Below are positions 1 through 7,857 of a stretch of DNA of 24,583 nt, in pieces; the stretch's first letter is position 1; every line of letters begins with the position of its first letter. The notes below the pieces were generated by a model. That model saw only the letters and a list, made by a program, of their open reading frames with translations, had not been told where the DNA came from and did not search any database. This stretch comes from Flammeovirgaceae bacterium. Lineage in GTDB: Bacteria > Bacteroidota > Bacteroidia > Cytophagales > Cyclobacteriaceae. A program made the position numbers and the translations under genes. The DNA lies in contig QIEB01000670.1 in assembly GCA_003229495.1 (NCBI GenBank), forward strand, positions 1 to 24,583. Reading direction: 5' to 3'.

Positions 1-507
1 GTGGTAGACATGGATCTTCCGGGAAATGCTATTGGAGGTCTATCGGTGGGGGAGCCTGCGGAAATGATGTATGAAATGACCTCGGCCATCTGTGAATTGC
101 TTCCCAAGGACAAACCACGCTATCTAATGGGGGTTGGTACTCCGGCAAACCTATTAGAAAGTATTGCCCTGGGAATTGATATGTTTGATTGTGTGATGCC
201 CACTCGCAATGCTAGAAATGGTATGATCTTTACTTCTGAGGGTATAGTAAATATTAGAAATAAAAAATGGAATAATGATTTTGGCGCCATTGATGCGCAA
301 TTGGGAGGTTATGCCGGGGCGCAACACACCAAGGCCTATTTACGTCATCTAATACACAGTAACGAAATATTAGGCGCCCAAATATCGAGTCTTCAAAACC
401 TGACCTTTTATTGTTGGTTAATGGGGGAGGCCCGTAACAGAATTGAAAATGGAACGTTTAGTACATGGAAAGGGCCAATGGTAGAAAAACTGATGCGGAG
501 ACTATAA
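1..507 (+). CDS. tgt: Queuine tRNA-ribosyltransferase, C-terminal part
   Basis: This enzyme exchanges guanine 34 for a queuosine precursor in GUN-anticodon tRNAs, in the cytoplasm. The reading frame is open from the left edge, so the GTG at base 1 is an internal codon and the N-terminal half lies outside. The family blocks AIGGLSVGE, RYLMGVGTP and MFDCVMPTRNARNG are all present; the Asp of FDCVMPTR is the catalytic nucleophile in the family. The C-terminal AYLRHL segment is also conserved. Oddity: the usual CxCxxC...H zinc site is absent. Aligned without gaps, the three cysteines read LGGYAG and the histidine of IHNL is Gln. Bacteroidota homologues known to me also lack the cysteines, so this is probably a lineage trait and not decay. 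The permease gene follows after 3 nt, suggesting co-transcription. Confidence 0.95.
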   Translation: MVDMDLPGNAIGGLSVGEPAEMMYEMTSAICELLPKDKPRYLMGVGTPANLLESIALGIDMFDCVMPTRNARNGMIFTSEGIVNIRNKKWNNDFGAIDAQLGGYAGAQHTKAYLRHLIHSNEILGAQISSLQNLTFYCWLMGEARNRIENGTFSTWKGPMVEKLMRRL

Positions 508-510
508 AAT

Positions 511-1584
511 ATGAAGATCCTTGACCGCTATATATTGAAGAAATTCCTCATTAGTTATCTGTTCGTGGCATTGATCCTGGTAGCTGTGATAGTGGTCATC
601 GACATCACTGAAAAAAGCGACGACTTCCTGGAACATCAACTGACATTCCTTCAAATTGCCAGATATTATTTGGACTTTATACCATGGATTGCCAATCTGA
701 TCACCCCAATTACCGTTTTTATAGCTACGGTATTTATCACCTCAAAAATGGCTGGCCATACTGAGGTGGTAGCCATACTTAGTAGTGGGGTGAGTTTTCA
801 CCGGATGTTGGTCCCCTATATTATTGGTGCGGTATTAATTGCCGCCGTTAGTTTTTACCTGAATGGCTGGTTGATACCCAATTCAGATAAATCCAGAGTG
901 GCATTTTTGGTTGAGTATACCCGTAAGCCTTTTAATTTCAGCCAAAACAATATCCATGTAAAAGTTGCTCCTGAGAGTTACATGTACTTAAGAAACTATA
1001 ATAATAACAGTAAAGTTGGCCATCAATTCACCCTGGAAACAGTTCGGGATAATGAAATGTATCAAAAATTAACTGCTAGACGGGTAGTTTGGAATGAGGA
1101 ATTGGAAAAATGGAAAGTACAGGATTGGACACTTAGAGAATTTGATGGCCGCAATGAATATATTAGCAGTGGGAAGGTACTGGACACATTGCTTAATATC
1201 ACCCCGAAAGATTTTGAAAGCAGTGTATACATGGAGCAAACCCTCACTATAGATGAGCTAAATAGTACCATTGCGTTGCTTAAATCCAGAGGGGCAGACA
1301 ATGTGGAAACATATGTAGTGGAGAAATATATGAGATACATGTCCCCTTTTGCCATCATCATTCTCACCTTTATCGGGGTAATAGTTTCAGCGAGAAAATC
1401 CAGAGGTGGGGTGGGTTTTCAAATTGCCTTAGGTTTTTTAATCGCCTTTATTTTTATCATTTGTTTTATGCTAAGCCGGGAATTTGCCATAAAAAGTGTA
1501 GTGAGCCCATTATTGGGGGTCTGGATGCCAAATATATTTTTCACCCTGGTGAGTCTGCTTATGTATCGGACAGTACCTCGTTAA
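511..1584 (+). CDS. LptF/LptG-type permease (YjgP/YjgQ family)
   Basis: This is an inner-membrane protein of the YjgP/YjgQ family. LptF and LptG form the membrane part of the ABC machine that extracts lipopolysaccharide and passes it to the periplasmic bridge. The 357-residue length is normal. Three hydrophobic segments lie at about residues 12-34, 55-78 and 99-122. A periplasmic beta-rich region follows (about 125-265), and three more segments run from about 275 to the end. The arrangement 3 TM - periplasmic domain - 3 TM is typical. The start ATG lies 3 nt after the tgt stop, and the next gene starts immediately after its stop, so translation is probably coupled. I cannot tell LptF from LptG, and the LptB ATPase is not in the window. 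Confidence 0.9.
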   Translation: MKILDRYILKKFLISYLFVALILVAVIVVIDITEKSDDFLEHQLTFLQIARYYLDFIPWIANLITPITVFIATVFITSKMAGHTEVVAILSSGVSFHRMLVPYIIGAVLIAAVSFYLNGWLIPNSDKSRVAFLVEYTRKPFNFSQNNIHVKVAPESYMYLRNYNNNSKVGHQFTLETVRDNEMYQKLTARRVVWNEELEKWKVQDWTLREFDGRNEYISSGKVLDTLLNITPKDFESSVYMEQTLTIDELNSTIALLKSRGADNVETYVVEKYMRYMSPFAIIILTFIGVIVSARKSRGGVGFQIALGFLIAFIFIICFMLSREFAIKSVVSPLLGVWMPNIFFTLVSLLMYRTVPR

Positions 1585-2469
1585 ATGGCCAGTAGCAGAG
1601 ATTACCTGGAGCTTCATTTTATTGTGCTTTTGTGGGGATTTACCGCTATCCTGGGAGTATTGATTTCTATCCCTGTGGTTGAACTGGTATTCTATCGCAC
1701 CCTGTTTTCCGCAGCATTGTTGGGTTTTTTGCTTTGGTTTCGAGGGACCAGTTTCAAGCTGGGCAAGTACCCCATAATACATATTTTACTGGTGGGGGTA
1801 TTAATTGGCGCTCATTGGATCTCTTTCTTCATGGCGGCCCGGATTTCCAACATCTCGGTTTGCCTGGCCGGTTTTTCTACTATCGCCCTATGGACCAGTA
1901 TTCTGGAGCCCCTGATTCTGTCTAAGCGGTTTCAGTGGTACCAGCTGTTGTTAGGATTGATCATGATATTGGGCCTGTATGTAATATTCCGTTTTGAATT
2001 TGAACATGCCTGGGGATTGACATTAGCAGTGATTTCGGCCTTCCTGGGATCGCTTTTTACCGTACTCAACGGCCACTTTACCCAACGATTTGACCACTAT
2101 GCTATTACCTTTTATGAAATGATAGGGGCCACCGTAAGTATAGCACTGATCTTTCCCTGGTATAGCAACTGGCAAAATGAGGGTCTGCAACTAGTGCCCA
2201 ACCCCATGGACTGGGTTTATCTATTGATACTGGCAGCTGTCTGTACCGTGTATGCTTATTCCATTTCAGTGGAATTAATGAAAAGAATTTCGGCCTTTGC
2301 CATCAACCTGACAGTTAATTTGGAACCAGTCTATGGGATAATTTTGGCAGTGATTGTTTTCGGTGAAAAAGAAAAAATGACTCCCGGGTTTTATTGGGGC
2401 ACCGGGATAATTCTGATGGCGGTGTTGTCGTATCCCCTGATTCACAGATGGCTTTCGAGCAGTGATTAG
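1585..2469 (+). CDS. EamA/DMT-superfamily transporter
   Basis: A 294-residue integral membrane protein with about ten hydrophobic segments arranged as two EamA repeats. The first repeat begins with LHFIVLLWGFTAILG and the second with LAVISAFLGSLFTVLNG. The family exports or imports small metabolites such as amino acids or nucleotide sugars. The substrate cannot be predicted from sequence. Its ATG abuts the stop of the permease gene with no spacer, making it the third gene of a tight plus-strand unit. The run LNLEPVYG-like (here VNLEPVYGIILAVIVFGE) near residue 250 is the common EamA C-terminal signature. The gene ends head-to-head with folA, with a short hairpin in between. Confidence 0.9.
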   Translation: MASSRDYLELHFIVLLWGFTAILGVLISIPVVELVFYRTLFSAALLGFLLWFRGTSFKLGKYPIIHILLVGVLIGAHWISFFMAARISNISVCLAGFSTIALWTSILEPLILSKRFQWYQLLLGLIMILGLYVIFRFEFEHAWGLTLAVISAFLGSLFTVLNGHFTQRFDHYAITFYEMIGATVSIALIFPWYSNWQNEGLQLVPNPMDWVYLLILAAVCTVYAYSISVELMKRISAFAINLTVNLEPVYGIILAVIVFGEKEKMTPGFYWGTGIILMAVLSYPLIHRWLSSSD

Positions 2470-2481
2470 TTTTGAATTTCG

Positions 2482-2517
2482 AGTTTTAAGTTGAGTTCAA
2501 GTGTTCAACTCAAAACT
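2482..2517. terminator. Hairpin between convergent genes (possible bidirectional terminator)
   Basis: Arms 2482-2493 and 2506-2517 pair at 11 of 12 positions on the plus strand around a 12-nt loop. On the minus-strand RNA the single mismatch becomes a G-U pair. The hairpin overlaps the last codons of folA and sits just behind the EamA gene. No strong U tract follows on either strand, so intrinsic termination is plausible but not certain. Confidence 0.4.
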
Positions 2518-3021
2518 GCCCTTCACAAGTATGGTGAAATGCATTTCATATTCATTCCATTCATCCGGGAGTTGGATAATCCTGCTGGCTTCTTCTAATA
2601 TTGACCTGTCAAAGGAGGGAAAATATGTGTCACCTTCAAATTGATGTTTTACTTCAGTCAAATACAAGCGGTTTGCCTGAGTGATGGTCTGTTCATAGAT
2701 CTGGCCACCGCCTATAACAAACAGTTCTTTCTCACCTAATTTTAAGGCCAGTTCAATTCCCTCTTCCACGCTATGCACCACCTCAAAATCTTGGTGACCA
2801 TCAGAATAGTTAGGTTGGCTGGTCACCACAATATTGGTCCGGTTCTTTAAAGGCCGGAATTTTTCCGGAATGGATTCATAGTTACGTCTTCCAGTCAGGA
2901 TGCAGTGTCCCTGGGTGGTCTTCATGAAGAAATTCATGTCCATTGGTAAGTTCCAAACCAGTTGATTGTTCCGACCGATCACATTATTTTCCGCTACCGC
3001 GGCAATAATTGAAATTATCAT
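2497..3021 (-). CDS. folA: Dihydrofolate reductase
   Basis: Reduces dihydrofolate to tetrahydrofolate with NADPH; the trimethoprim target. The 174-residue length fits chromosomal DHFR. Visible family positions: N-terminal IAAVAENNVIG, then LVWNLPMDM with Trp23 and the substrate-binding acid Asp28, the TGRRNYESIP segment (about 43-52), and the NADPH-binding VIGGGQIYE (102-110). Its ATG overlaps the fmt stop in an ATGA arrangement, so the two genes are translationally coupled. This makes metabolic sense because Fmt consumes 10-formyl-tetrahydrofolate. The last ten or so residues extend into the intergenic hairpin. Confidence 0.95.
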   Translation of the reverse strand: MIISIIAAVAENNVIGRNNQLVWNLPMDMNFFMKTTQGHCILTGRRNYESIPEKFRPLKNRTNIVVTSQPNYSDGHQDFEVVHSVEEGIELALKLGEKELFVIGGGQIYEQTITQANRLYLTEVKHQFEGDTYFPSFDRSILEEASRIIQLPDEWNEYEMHFTILVKGSFELNT

Positions 3022-3941
3022 AGTTTATTGCCTCTTAAAAATTCTTCAATGGACATTTTTCGTTTCCCAGGAGCCTGCAGTTCTTTAACTGACACCACTC
3101 CATCCCTCGATTTAAAATGCAAGTAAGAGTATCCATCAGTTTTATATTCTCCCGGATTATCAGCCTGAAACTTGGTTTTGTCAATTGCTTCAGCCAGGTA
3201 GATTTTATAGATGATCCCGCCAACCTCAGTCCAGGCAGTTGGAAAGGGGTTAAGTCCCCTAACGAAATTCACAATTTTAGCTGCATCCTGATCCCAGTCA
3301 ATCAGACAATGCTCTTTAAATAGTTTAGGTGCTTTTGGGAGCTCAGCATTTAAGTCTTGTAGTATTAGCTGGTAGTCATCCCGTTCGATGGTTTGCACGG
3401 TTTTTAACACCAGTTTGGCACCACTTGTCATCAGCCTGGCTGTGAGCGACCCCGTGGTATCCTGTTGATGGATAGGTTCGGGTTCCTGTAGTATGATATT
3501 CCCAGTATCAATTTCATGTTTTAAGAAGAAGGTAGTGACACCGGTTTCTTTTTCTCCATTGATGACCGCCCAATGTACGGGGGCGGCACCCCGGTATTTA
3601 GGTAGAAGCGAGGCATGCAAATTGAATGTACCTTTAGCTGGCATGTTCCATACCACCTCTGGCAACATCCGAAAAGCTACAACTACCTGCAAATTGGCAT
3701 TGTATGCAAGAAGTTCACTGATAAATTCAGCAGACTTCAAGTTTGTAGGTTGTAATAGGGGGATTCCGTGTTTTTGAGCGCATTCTTTTACTGGCGAAGG
3801 AACTAATTTCCTTCCCCGGCCCTGAGGTTTGTCCGGAGCTGTTACCACCGCTACTACCTGGTACCCAAATTCAATCAGTATCTCCAGGCTGGGGACTGCA
3901 AAATGCGGCGTACCCATGAATATGATGCTGAGTGGTTCCAT
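3018..3941 (-). CDS. fmt: Methionyl-tRNA formyltransferase
   Basis: Formylates the initiator Met-tRNA using 10-formyl-tetrahydrofolate. The protein has 307 residues from the chosen ATG. A TTG three codons upstream (3950) is open, but the family begins close to this ATG (MEPLSIIFMGTPHFAVPSL). The catalytic residues Asn108, His110 and Asp145 are in place, and the hallmark SLLPKYRGAAPVHWA spans about 111-125. The C-terminal OB-like domain follows from about residue 205. The gene begins 21 nt after nth and overlaps folA by 4 nt. Confidence 0.96.
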   Translation of the reverse strand: MEPLSIIFMGTPHFAVPSLEILIEFGYQVVAVVTAPDKPQGRGRKLVPSPVKECAQKHGIPLLQPTNLKSAEFISELLAYNANLQVVVAFRMLPEVVWNMPAKGTFNLHASLLPKYRGAAPVHWAVINGEKETGVTTFFLKHEIDTGNIILQEPEPIHQQDTTGSLTARLMTSGAKLVLKTVQTIERDDYQLILQDLNAELPKAPKLFKEHCLIDWDQDAAKIVNFVRGLNPFPTAWTEVGGIIYKIYLAEAIDKTKFQADNPGEYKTDGYSYLHFKSRDGVVSVKELQAPGKRKMSIEEFLRGNKL

Positions 3942-3962
3942 AGGGTCCAAAATTACAAATAA

Positions 3963-4619
3963 TTAATTTTTAAGAGCCTGCCATACTTTGTATAAAGACT
4001 TTCGAGCGTACTTACTACAAATTGGGCAAGTGCTGAAATGATGTCCTCGAGCTGGACAATATTCTCGACCGAAATAGATGATCTGTAAATGCAATTTATT
4101 CCAACGGTCCTTTGGAAATAATCTTTTTAAATCTTTTTCGGTGTGCTTGACATTTTTGCCACTAGACAAACCCCACCGGTAAGCGAGTCTGTGAATGTGG
4201 GTGTCCACCGGAAAGGAAGGTACACCAAATGCCTGGGCCATCACCACCGATGCAGTTTTATGACCAACACCGGGGAATGCTTCCAGTTCCTTCAGGGAGT
4301 TGGGAACCTTTCCTCCGTGCTCTTTATTTACCATTTGCGACAATCGATGAATGGCTTTGGACTTTTGAGGCGAGAGTCCACACGGTTTAATAATTTCTCT
4401 GATATCATCAACGGATAATTCCGCCATGTCCCAGGGATTATCCGCTCTTTCAAAAAGTAGCGGGGTTATCTTGTTTACCCGTTCATCAGTACATTGGGCT
4501 GATAGCAAGACCGATATTAACAAGGTATAGGCATCCTGGTGGCTTAAGGGAATCGGCGGTGATGGATAGAGTTCATCCAGAAGGGCAGCTATGGCATTGG
4601 CCTTATCTTGTTTGGTCAT
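3963..4619 (-). CDS. nth: Endonuclease III-like DNA glycosylase
   Basis: Base-excision repair glycosylase/AP lyase acting on oxidised pyrimidines. From the chosen ATG the protein has 218 residues (E. coli Nth has 211). A longer frame exists from a TTG at 4673, but that start would lie 71 nt inside the upstream gene and adds residues not expected in the family. The helix-hairpin-helix reads FPGVGHKTASVV with the catalytic Lys121; the catalytic Asp139 is in VDTHIHR. Oddity: the iron-sulfur loop is degenerate. Cys188, Cys198 and Cys201 remain, but spacing is C-x9-C-x2-C instead of C-x6-C-x2-C-x5-C, and the fourth cysteine is missing. The cluster is probably not formed normally. Overlaps namZ by 17 nt. 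Confidence 0.93.
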   Translation of the reverse strand: MTKQDKANAIAALLDELYPSPPIPLSHQDAYTLLISVLLSAQCTDERVNKITPLLFERADNPWDMAELSVDDIREIIKPCGLSPQKSKAIHRLSQMVNKEHGGKVPNSLKELEAFPGVGHKTASVVMAQAFGVPSFPVDTHIHRLAYRWGLSSGKNVKHTEKDLKRLFPKDRWNKLHLQIIYFGREYCPARGHHFSTCPICSKYARKSLYKVWQALKN

Positions 4620-5805
4620 CTGCCGTTTCAGGATAGAGTAGATATTTTTTTCGAAGCTGCTTATAGTTATCAAGATCGGGGATCCAACTGGCTTGTATTT
4701 CTTCCTCGGAAAGGCCCTGTTTTATTTGATCCATCAAAAGATTGTTACCGGACAGGAGATAAAAATAGTCCTTGAAGAAATTGTCCTTCTCCGGATATAA
4801 TGTGTAGGCATTTAATAAATACCTTAAAGTAAATTGAGGTGCTTCAACTTTTCTCAGGTCCCACCCGTAGCATTTTTTGAGCTTGTACATGGGGTTTTGG
4901 TCCATACCTGGAATGCTTTCAGGAGAGAAAGAAAATAGACTGTCACCAAACGTTGGATGGCCGTAAACCTGGAATGGAAAGTATGTTCCCCGCCCGATGC
5001 TGATTTGAGAACCTTCAAATAGACAAAGGGATGGATAAAGCCTGATCGATTGGTCTGTAGGCAAGTTCGGCGATGGTTTCACTGGCAGGGAATACCGAAG
5101 CTGATGATGGTAATTTTTCATCGGAACTACTTTCAGTTGGCAAGCGCCTTTTCCGCTAAGCCACCGTTCACCATTGATCATTTTTGCCAGCTCTCCAACG
5201 GTAAGGCCGTGAACTATTGGAATCGGGTGCATGCCAACAAATGATTTCTGATCGTTTTGCAATATGGGTCCAGCTACATAATCTCCATTTGGGTTTGGCC
5301 GGTCCAGTATCAGCATGGTTTTTTGATTCTCTGCACAGGCTTCCATCAAGTAGTGCATAGTACTGATATAGGTGTAAAACCGCACCCCTACATCTTGAAC
5401 ATCAAACAGTACCAGGTCTATATCTTCAAGTTGATCAGCGGTAGGTTTTTTATTGGAGCCATAGAGAGAAACAATAGGTAGTCCGGTATTGGGATCAATT
5501 CCACTTTCCACCAGTTCGCCAGCCTCCTGGGCACCCCTAAAACCATGCTCCGGGGCAAATACCTTTACAATGGAAACCCCCAAGTCCAGTAAGGTATCAA
5601 CCAAGTGCCTCCCTCCTAAAAGGGAAGTGTGGTTGACCGCCATGGCTACTCGCCGGTCTTTAATAATTGGCAGATATGCTTCTAAGCGCTCGGCCCCCAA
5701 AGTTAGGTGCTTGTCAACTTCAGATACCAAGGGTAGTTCTGAGGTCTGGCTATTACATGAAACGAAAATAACCGAAAATGTAAGAATCAACAATGCTTGT
5801 TTCAT
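4603..5805 (-). CDS. namZ: NamZ/DUF1343 lipoprotein, probable exo-beta-N-acetylmuramidase
   Basis: The DUF1343 family includes Bacillus NamZ, which removes terminal MurNAc from peptidoglycan fragments during cell-wall recycling. This protein has 400 residues. It begins with a lipoprotein signal ending in FVSC, giving lipidation at Cys17, so it is probably anchored in the outer or inner membrane facing the periplasm. The conserved block KVFAPEHGFRGAQEAGE (about 81-97) contains the Glu86-His87 pair presumed catalytic. DVQDVGVRFYTYISTM (135-150) and LDRPNPNGD follow; the C-terminal half matches the NamZ C-domain. It starts a minus-strand run with nth, fmt and folA, divergent from the FtsX-like permease gene. 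The enzymatic role is inferred from the family. Confidence 0.9.
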   Translation of the reverse strand: MKQALLILTFSVIFVSCNSQTSELPLVSEVDKHLTLGAERLEAYLPIIKDRRVAMAVNHTSLLGGRHLVDTLLDLGVSIVKVFAPEHGFRGAQEAGELVESGIDPNTGLPIVSLYGSNKKPTADQLEDIDLVLFDVQDVGVRFYTYISTMHYLMEACAENQKTMLILDRPNPNGDYVAGPILQNDQKSFVGMHPIPIVHGLTVGELAKMINGERWLSGKGACQLKVVPMKNYHHQLRYSLPVKPSPNLPTDQSIRLYPSLCLFEGSQISIGRGTYFPFQVYGHPTFGDSLFSFSPESIPGMDQNPMYKLKKCYGWDLRKVEAPQFTLRYLLNAYTLYPEKDNFFKDYFYLLSGNNLLMDQIKQGLSEEEIQASWIPDLDNYKQLRKKYLLYPETADDQTR

Positions 5806-5868
5806 TCAATAATGCTTATTTTACAGCGTTGTTAGCTAATTTCGAAAGGGTTAAAATTACGCATATTA

Positions 5869-7098
5869 TTGAACCTCCCTTATTATATATCTAAAAGATT
5901 AAAGTCCAACGGCAATAGCTTTAGTTCCATTGTGCATACCATAGCTACTGCCAGTATATGCATTGGACTGGCGGTGATGCTTATTTCAGTGATGATCTTA
6001 GGTGGTTTTACCTCGACAATTGAAAATAAGATTTACAGCTTTTCGGGACATTTACAGGTGGTAAAGTTCACCTTAAACAATGCCATAGAAGAATCCCCTT
6101 TTGCTCCTAAAAGCGAGCTGCTGACCGCACCTGAAAAATTTGAAGAGATCAGGCACATTCAGGAATACGGCCATAAAGCTACCTTGCTGAAAAGTGAGCA
6201 TGAAATTCAAGGAGTTTTATTGAAAGGTGTGGGCCCCAGTTTTGACATTGCCAGTTTCCAACAAAATATTGTTGCAGGAAAATTTCTGACTTTTTCAGAC
6301 TCCACCTATTCCCGTGAGATCCTGATCAGTAAGAAAATGGGCCGGATTATGAGGGTTGAAGTAGGCGATCAGGTATTACTCAATTTTATGGACTTCGCTA
6401 CCAAGCCTCCCAGTTTACGCACCCGTAAGTTAACAGTGACCGGCCTCTATGAAACAGGCCTTGAAGATTTCGATGATCACATAATTATAGGGGATATCGG
6501 TTTGATACGTAGATTGAACAACTGGAGTGATAGTCTGGTTGGAGGATATGAGATCTTTGTTAAGAACGTTGACCAGATACCTAAAGTCGAAAGATTACTT
6601 TATGACCAACTGGAATACGATCTTTACCCCCAAAAGGTATCTGATAAATATATTCAATTTTTCGATTGGATGAAGTTGATCTCTAAAAATGAGGTAATAT
6701 TCTTGGTCATTATAACTTTCGTAGCCTGTTTCAATATGGCCTCAGTGCTTTTAATAATGATTATGGAGCGGACTCAAATGATTGGACTGTTAAAAGCCTT
6801 GGGTGCAAACAATAAATTGGTGAGAAAAATATTTGTATATCGGGGTATGCTATTAATGGGTAAAGGAATGTTGCTAGGCAACGTATTGGGTATTGGACTG
6901 GCGTTTCTTCAGGATAAATTCAAGATTATACCGCTTGATCCACAGAACTATTACATGGAATTTGTTCCAATACAATGGGATTGGACCCTGGTGATAATAT
7001 TAAATTTACTGACGTTTTTGATCATAAGCCTGGTACTCTTTTTGCCCACGATCAGCATTACCAGCATTAGTCCTATTCGGTCTCTTCGCTTCGACTGA
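5869..7098 (+). CDS. FtsX/LolE-like ABC transporter permease
   Basis: A 409-residue inner-membrane permease of the MacB/FtsX/LolCE type. One membrane segment lies near residues 21-47, a large periplasmic domain spans about 50-270, and three segments lie near 275-297, 320-345 and 368-395. The tail SPIRSLRFD and the ERTQMIGLLKALGA helix are typical of LolC/E-type lipoprotein-release permeases in Bacteroidota. The start is an unusual TTG; it is chosen because family members begin MNLPxxIA/SxR, as here, and no ATG or GTG lies upstream before the in-frame stop at 5833. No partner ATPase is adjacent. The last 93 nt overlap the convergent glycosyltransferase gene. Confidence 0.88.
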   Translation: MNLPYYISKRLKSNGNSFSSIVHTIATASICIGLAVMLISVMILGGFTSTIENKIYSFSGHLQVVKFTLNNAIEESPFAPKSELLTAPEKFEEIRHIQEYGHKATLLKSEHEIQGVLLKGVGPSFDIASFQQNIVAGKFLTFSDSTYSREILISKKMGRIMRVEVGDQVLLNFMDFATKPPSLRTRKLTVTGLYETGLEDFDDHIIIGDIGLIRRLNNWSDSLVGGYEIFVKNVDQIPKVERLLYDQLEYDLYPQKVSDKYIQFFDWMKLISKNEVIFLVIITFVACFNMASVLLIMIMERTQMIGLLKALGANNKLVRKIFVYRGMLLMGKGMLLGNVLGIGLAFLQDKFKIIPLDPQNYYMEFVPIQWDWTLVIILNLLTFLIISLVLFLPTISITSISPIRSLRFD

Positions 7099-7824
7099 TG
7101 GAGCATACCGGCCTAACCATCCTCTTACTTTCATTTTAATGACCCCGAAAACGGCTTCTTTGAATATTCCTTTGGATAGTTTAGATTCTCCCTTGGTCCT
7201 GTCTGTAAAAACAATAGGTATTTCTTTAATCTTGAAGCCCTGTTTCCAGGCAGCAAACTTCATTTCTATTTGGAAGGCGTAGCCAACAAACTTTATTTTT
7301 GCCAGGTCTATGGATTCAAGTACTTTTCTTTGGTAACATTTGAAACCTGCGGTAGTATCTCGAATGGGTAGAGAAGTGATGGACCGCACATATGTACTGG
7401 CGAAATAAGACATCAATACTCTGTCGATAGGCCAATTGACAACATTTACCCCAGTTATATAACGAGATCCTATAGACAAGTCATACCCTTCTTCAGCACA
7501 GGTGAGGTACAAACGTACCAGATCTCTTGGGTTGTGTGAAAAATCTGCGTCCATCTGAAAAATATATTGATAATCTTTTTCCAAAGCATAGCGGAAGCCT
7601 CTTAAATATGCGGTACCCAACCCGCTTTTGTTCTTTCTGGTTATTAAAAACAACCGAGGGAATTGTATTTGCATTTTACGAATCAATGCGCCGGTACCAT
7701 CAGGTGAATCATCATCGACCACCAGCACATCAAAAGGTACTTCCAAGGCAAAAATGCGTTGAATTAGATCCTCGATATTGAGGTATTCGTTGTAAGTAGG
7801 TATGATTACTAAACGGTCAGACAC
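7006..7824 (-). CDS. Family 2 glycosyltransferase, polyprenol-phosphate mannosyltransferase-like
   Basis: Resembles bacterial Dpm1-like enzymes that load a sugar, usually mannose, onto polyprenyl phosphate at the inner face of the membrane. The 272 residues show IIPTYNE (7-13), VVDDDSPDGT (35-44), the metal-binding DxD as Asp92-Ala-Asp94 and GSRYITGV (119-126). The acceptor-side segments FVGYAFQIEMKF and FTDRTKGESKLSKGI are also present. The start is GTG. The final residues from about 243 on form a polar, low-complexity tail. That tail is encoded exactly in the 93-nt antisense overlap with the FtsX-like gene, and family members usually stop near residue 240. It is the last gene of the minus-strand run headed by the outer-membrane protein. 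Confidence 0.9.
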   Translation of the reverse strand: MSDRLVIIPTYNEYLNIEDLIQRIFALEVPFDVLVVDDDSPDGTGALIRKMQIQFPRLFLITRKNKSGLGTAYLRGFRYALEKDYQYIFQMDADFSHNPRDLVRLYLTCAEEGYDLSIGSRYITGVNVVNWPIDRVLMSYFASTYVRSITSLPIRDTTAGFKCYQRKVLESIDLAKIKFVGYAFQIEMKFAAWKQGFKIKEIPIVFTDRTKGESKLSKGIFKEAVFGVIKMKVRGWLGRYAPSVEAKRPNRTNAGNADRGQKEYQAYDQKRQ

Positions 7825-7857
7825 TCTTCAGGGATAAGAACTATTAAGGTAATTAAT

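Noticed and set aside
3963..4673. TTG start for nth with 18 extra residues
   Set aside because: It would overlap the upstream gene by 71 nt and the extra residues are the other-frame reading of that gene.
5806..5868. Promoter pair in the divergent namZ/permease gap
   Set aside because: Only partial TAnnTTTG-like words without a spaced TTTG were found.
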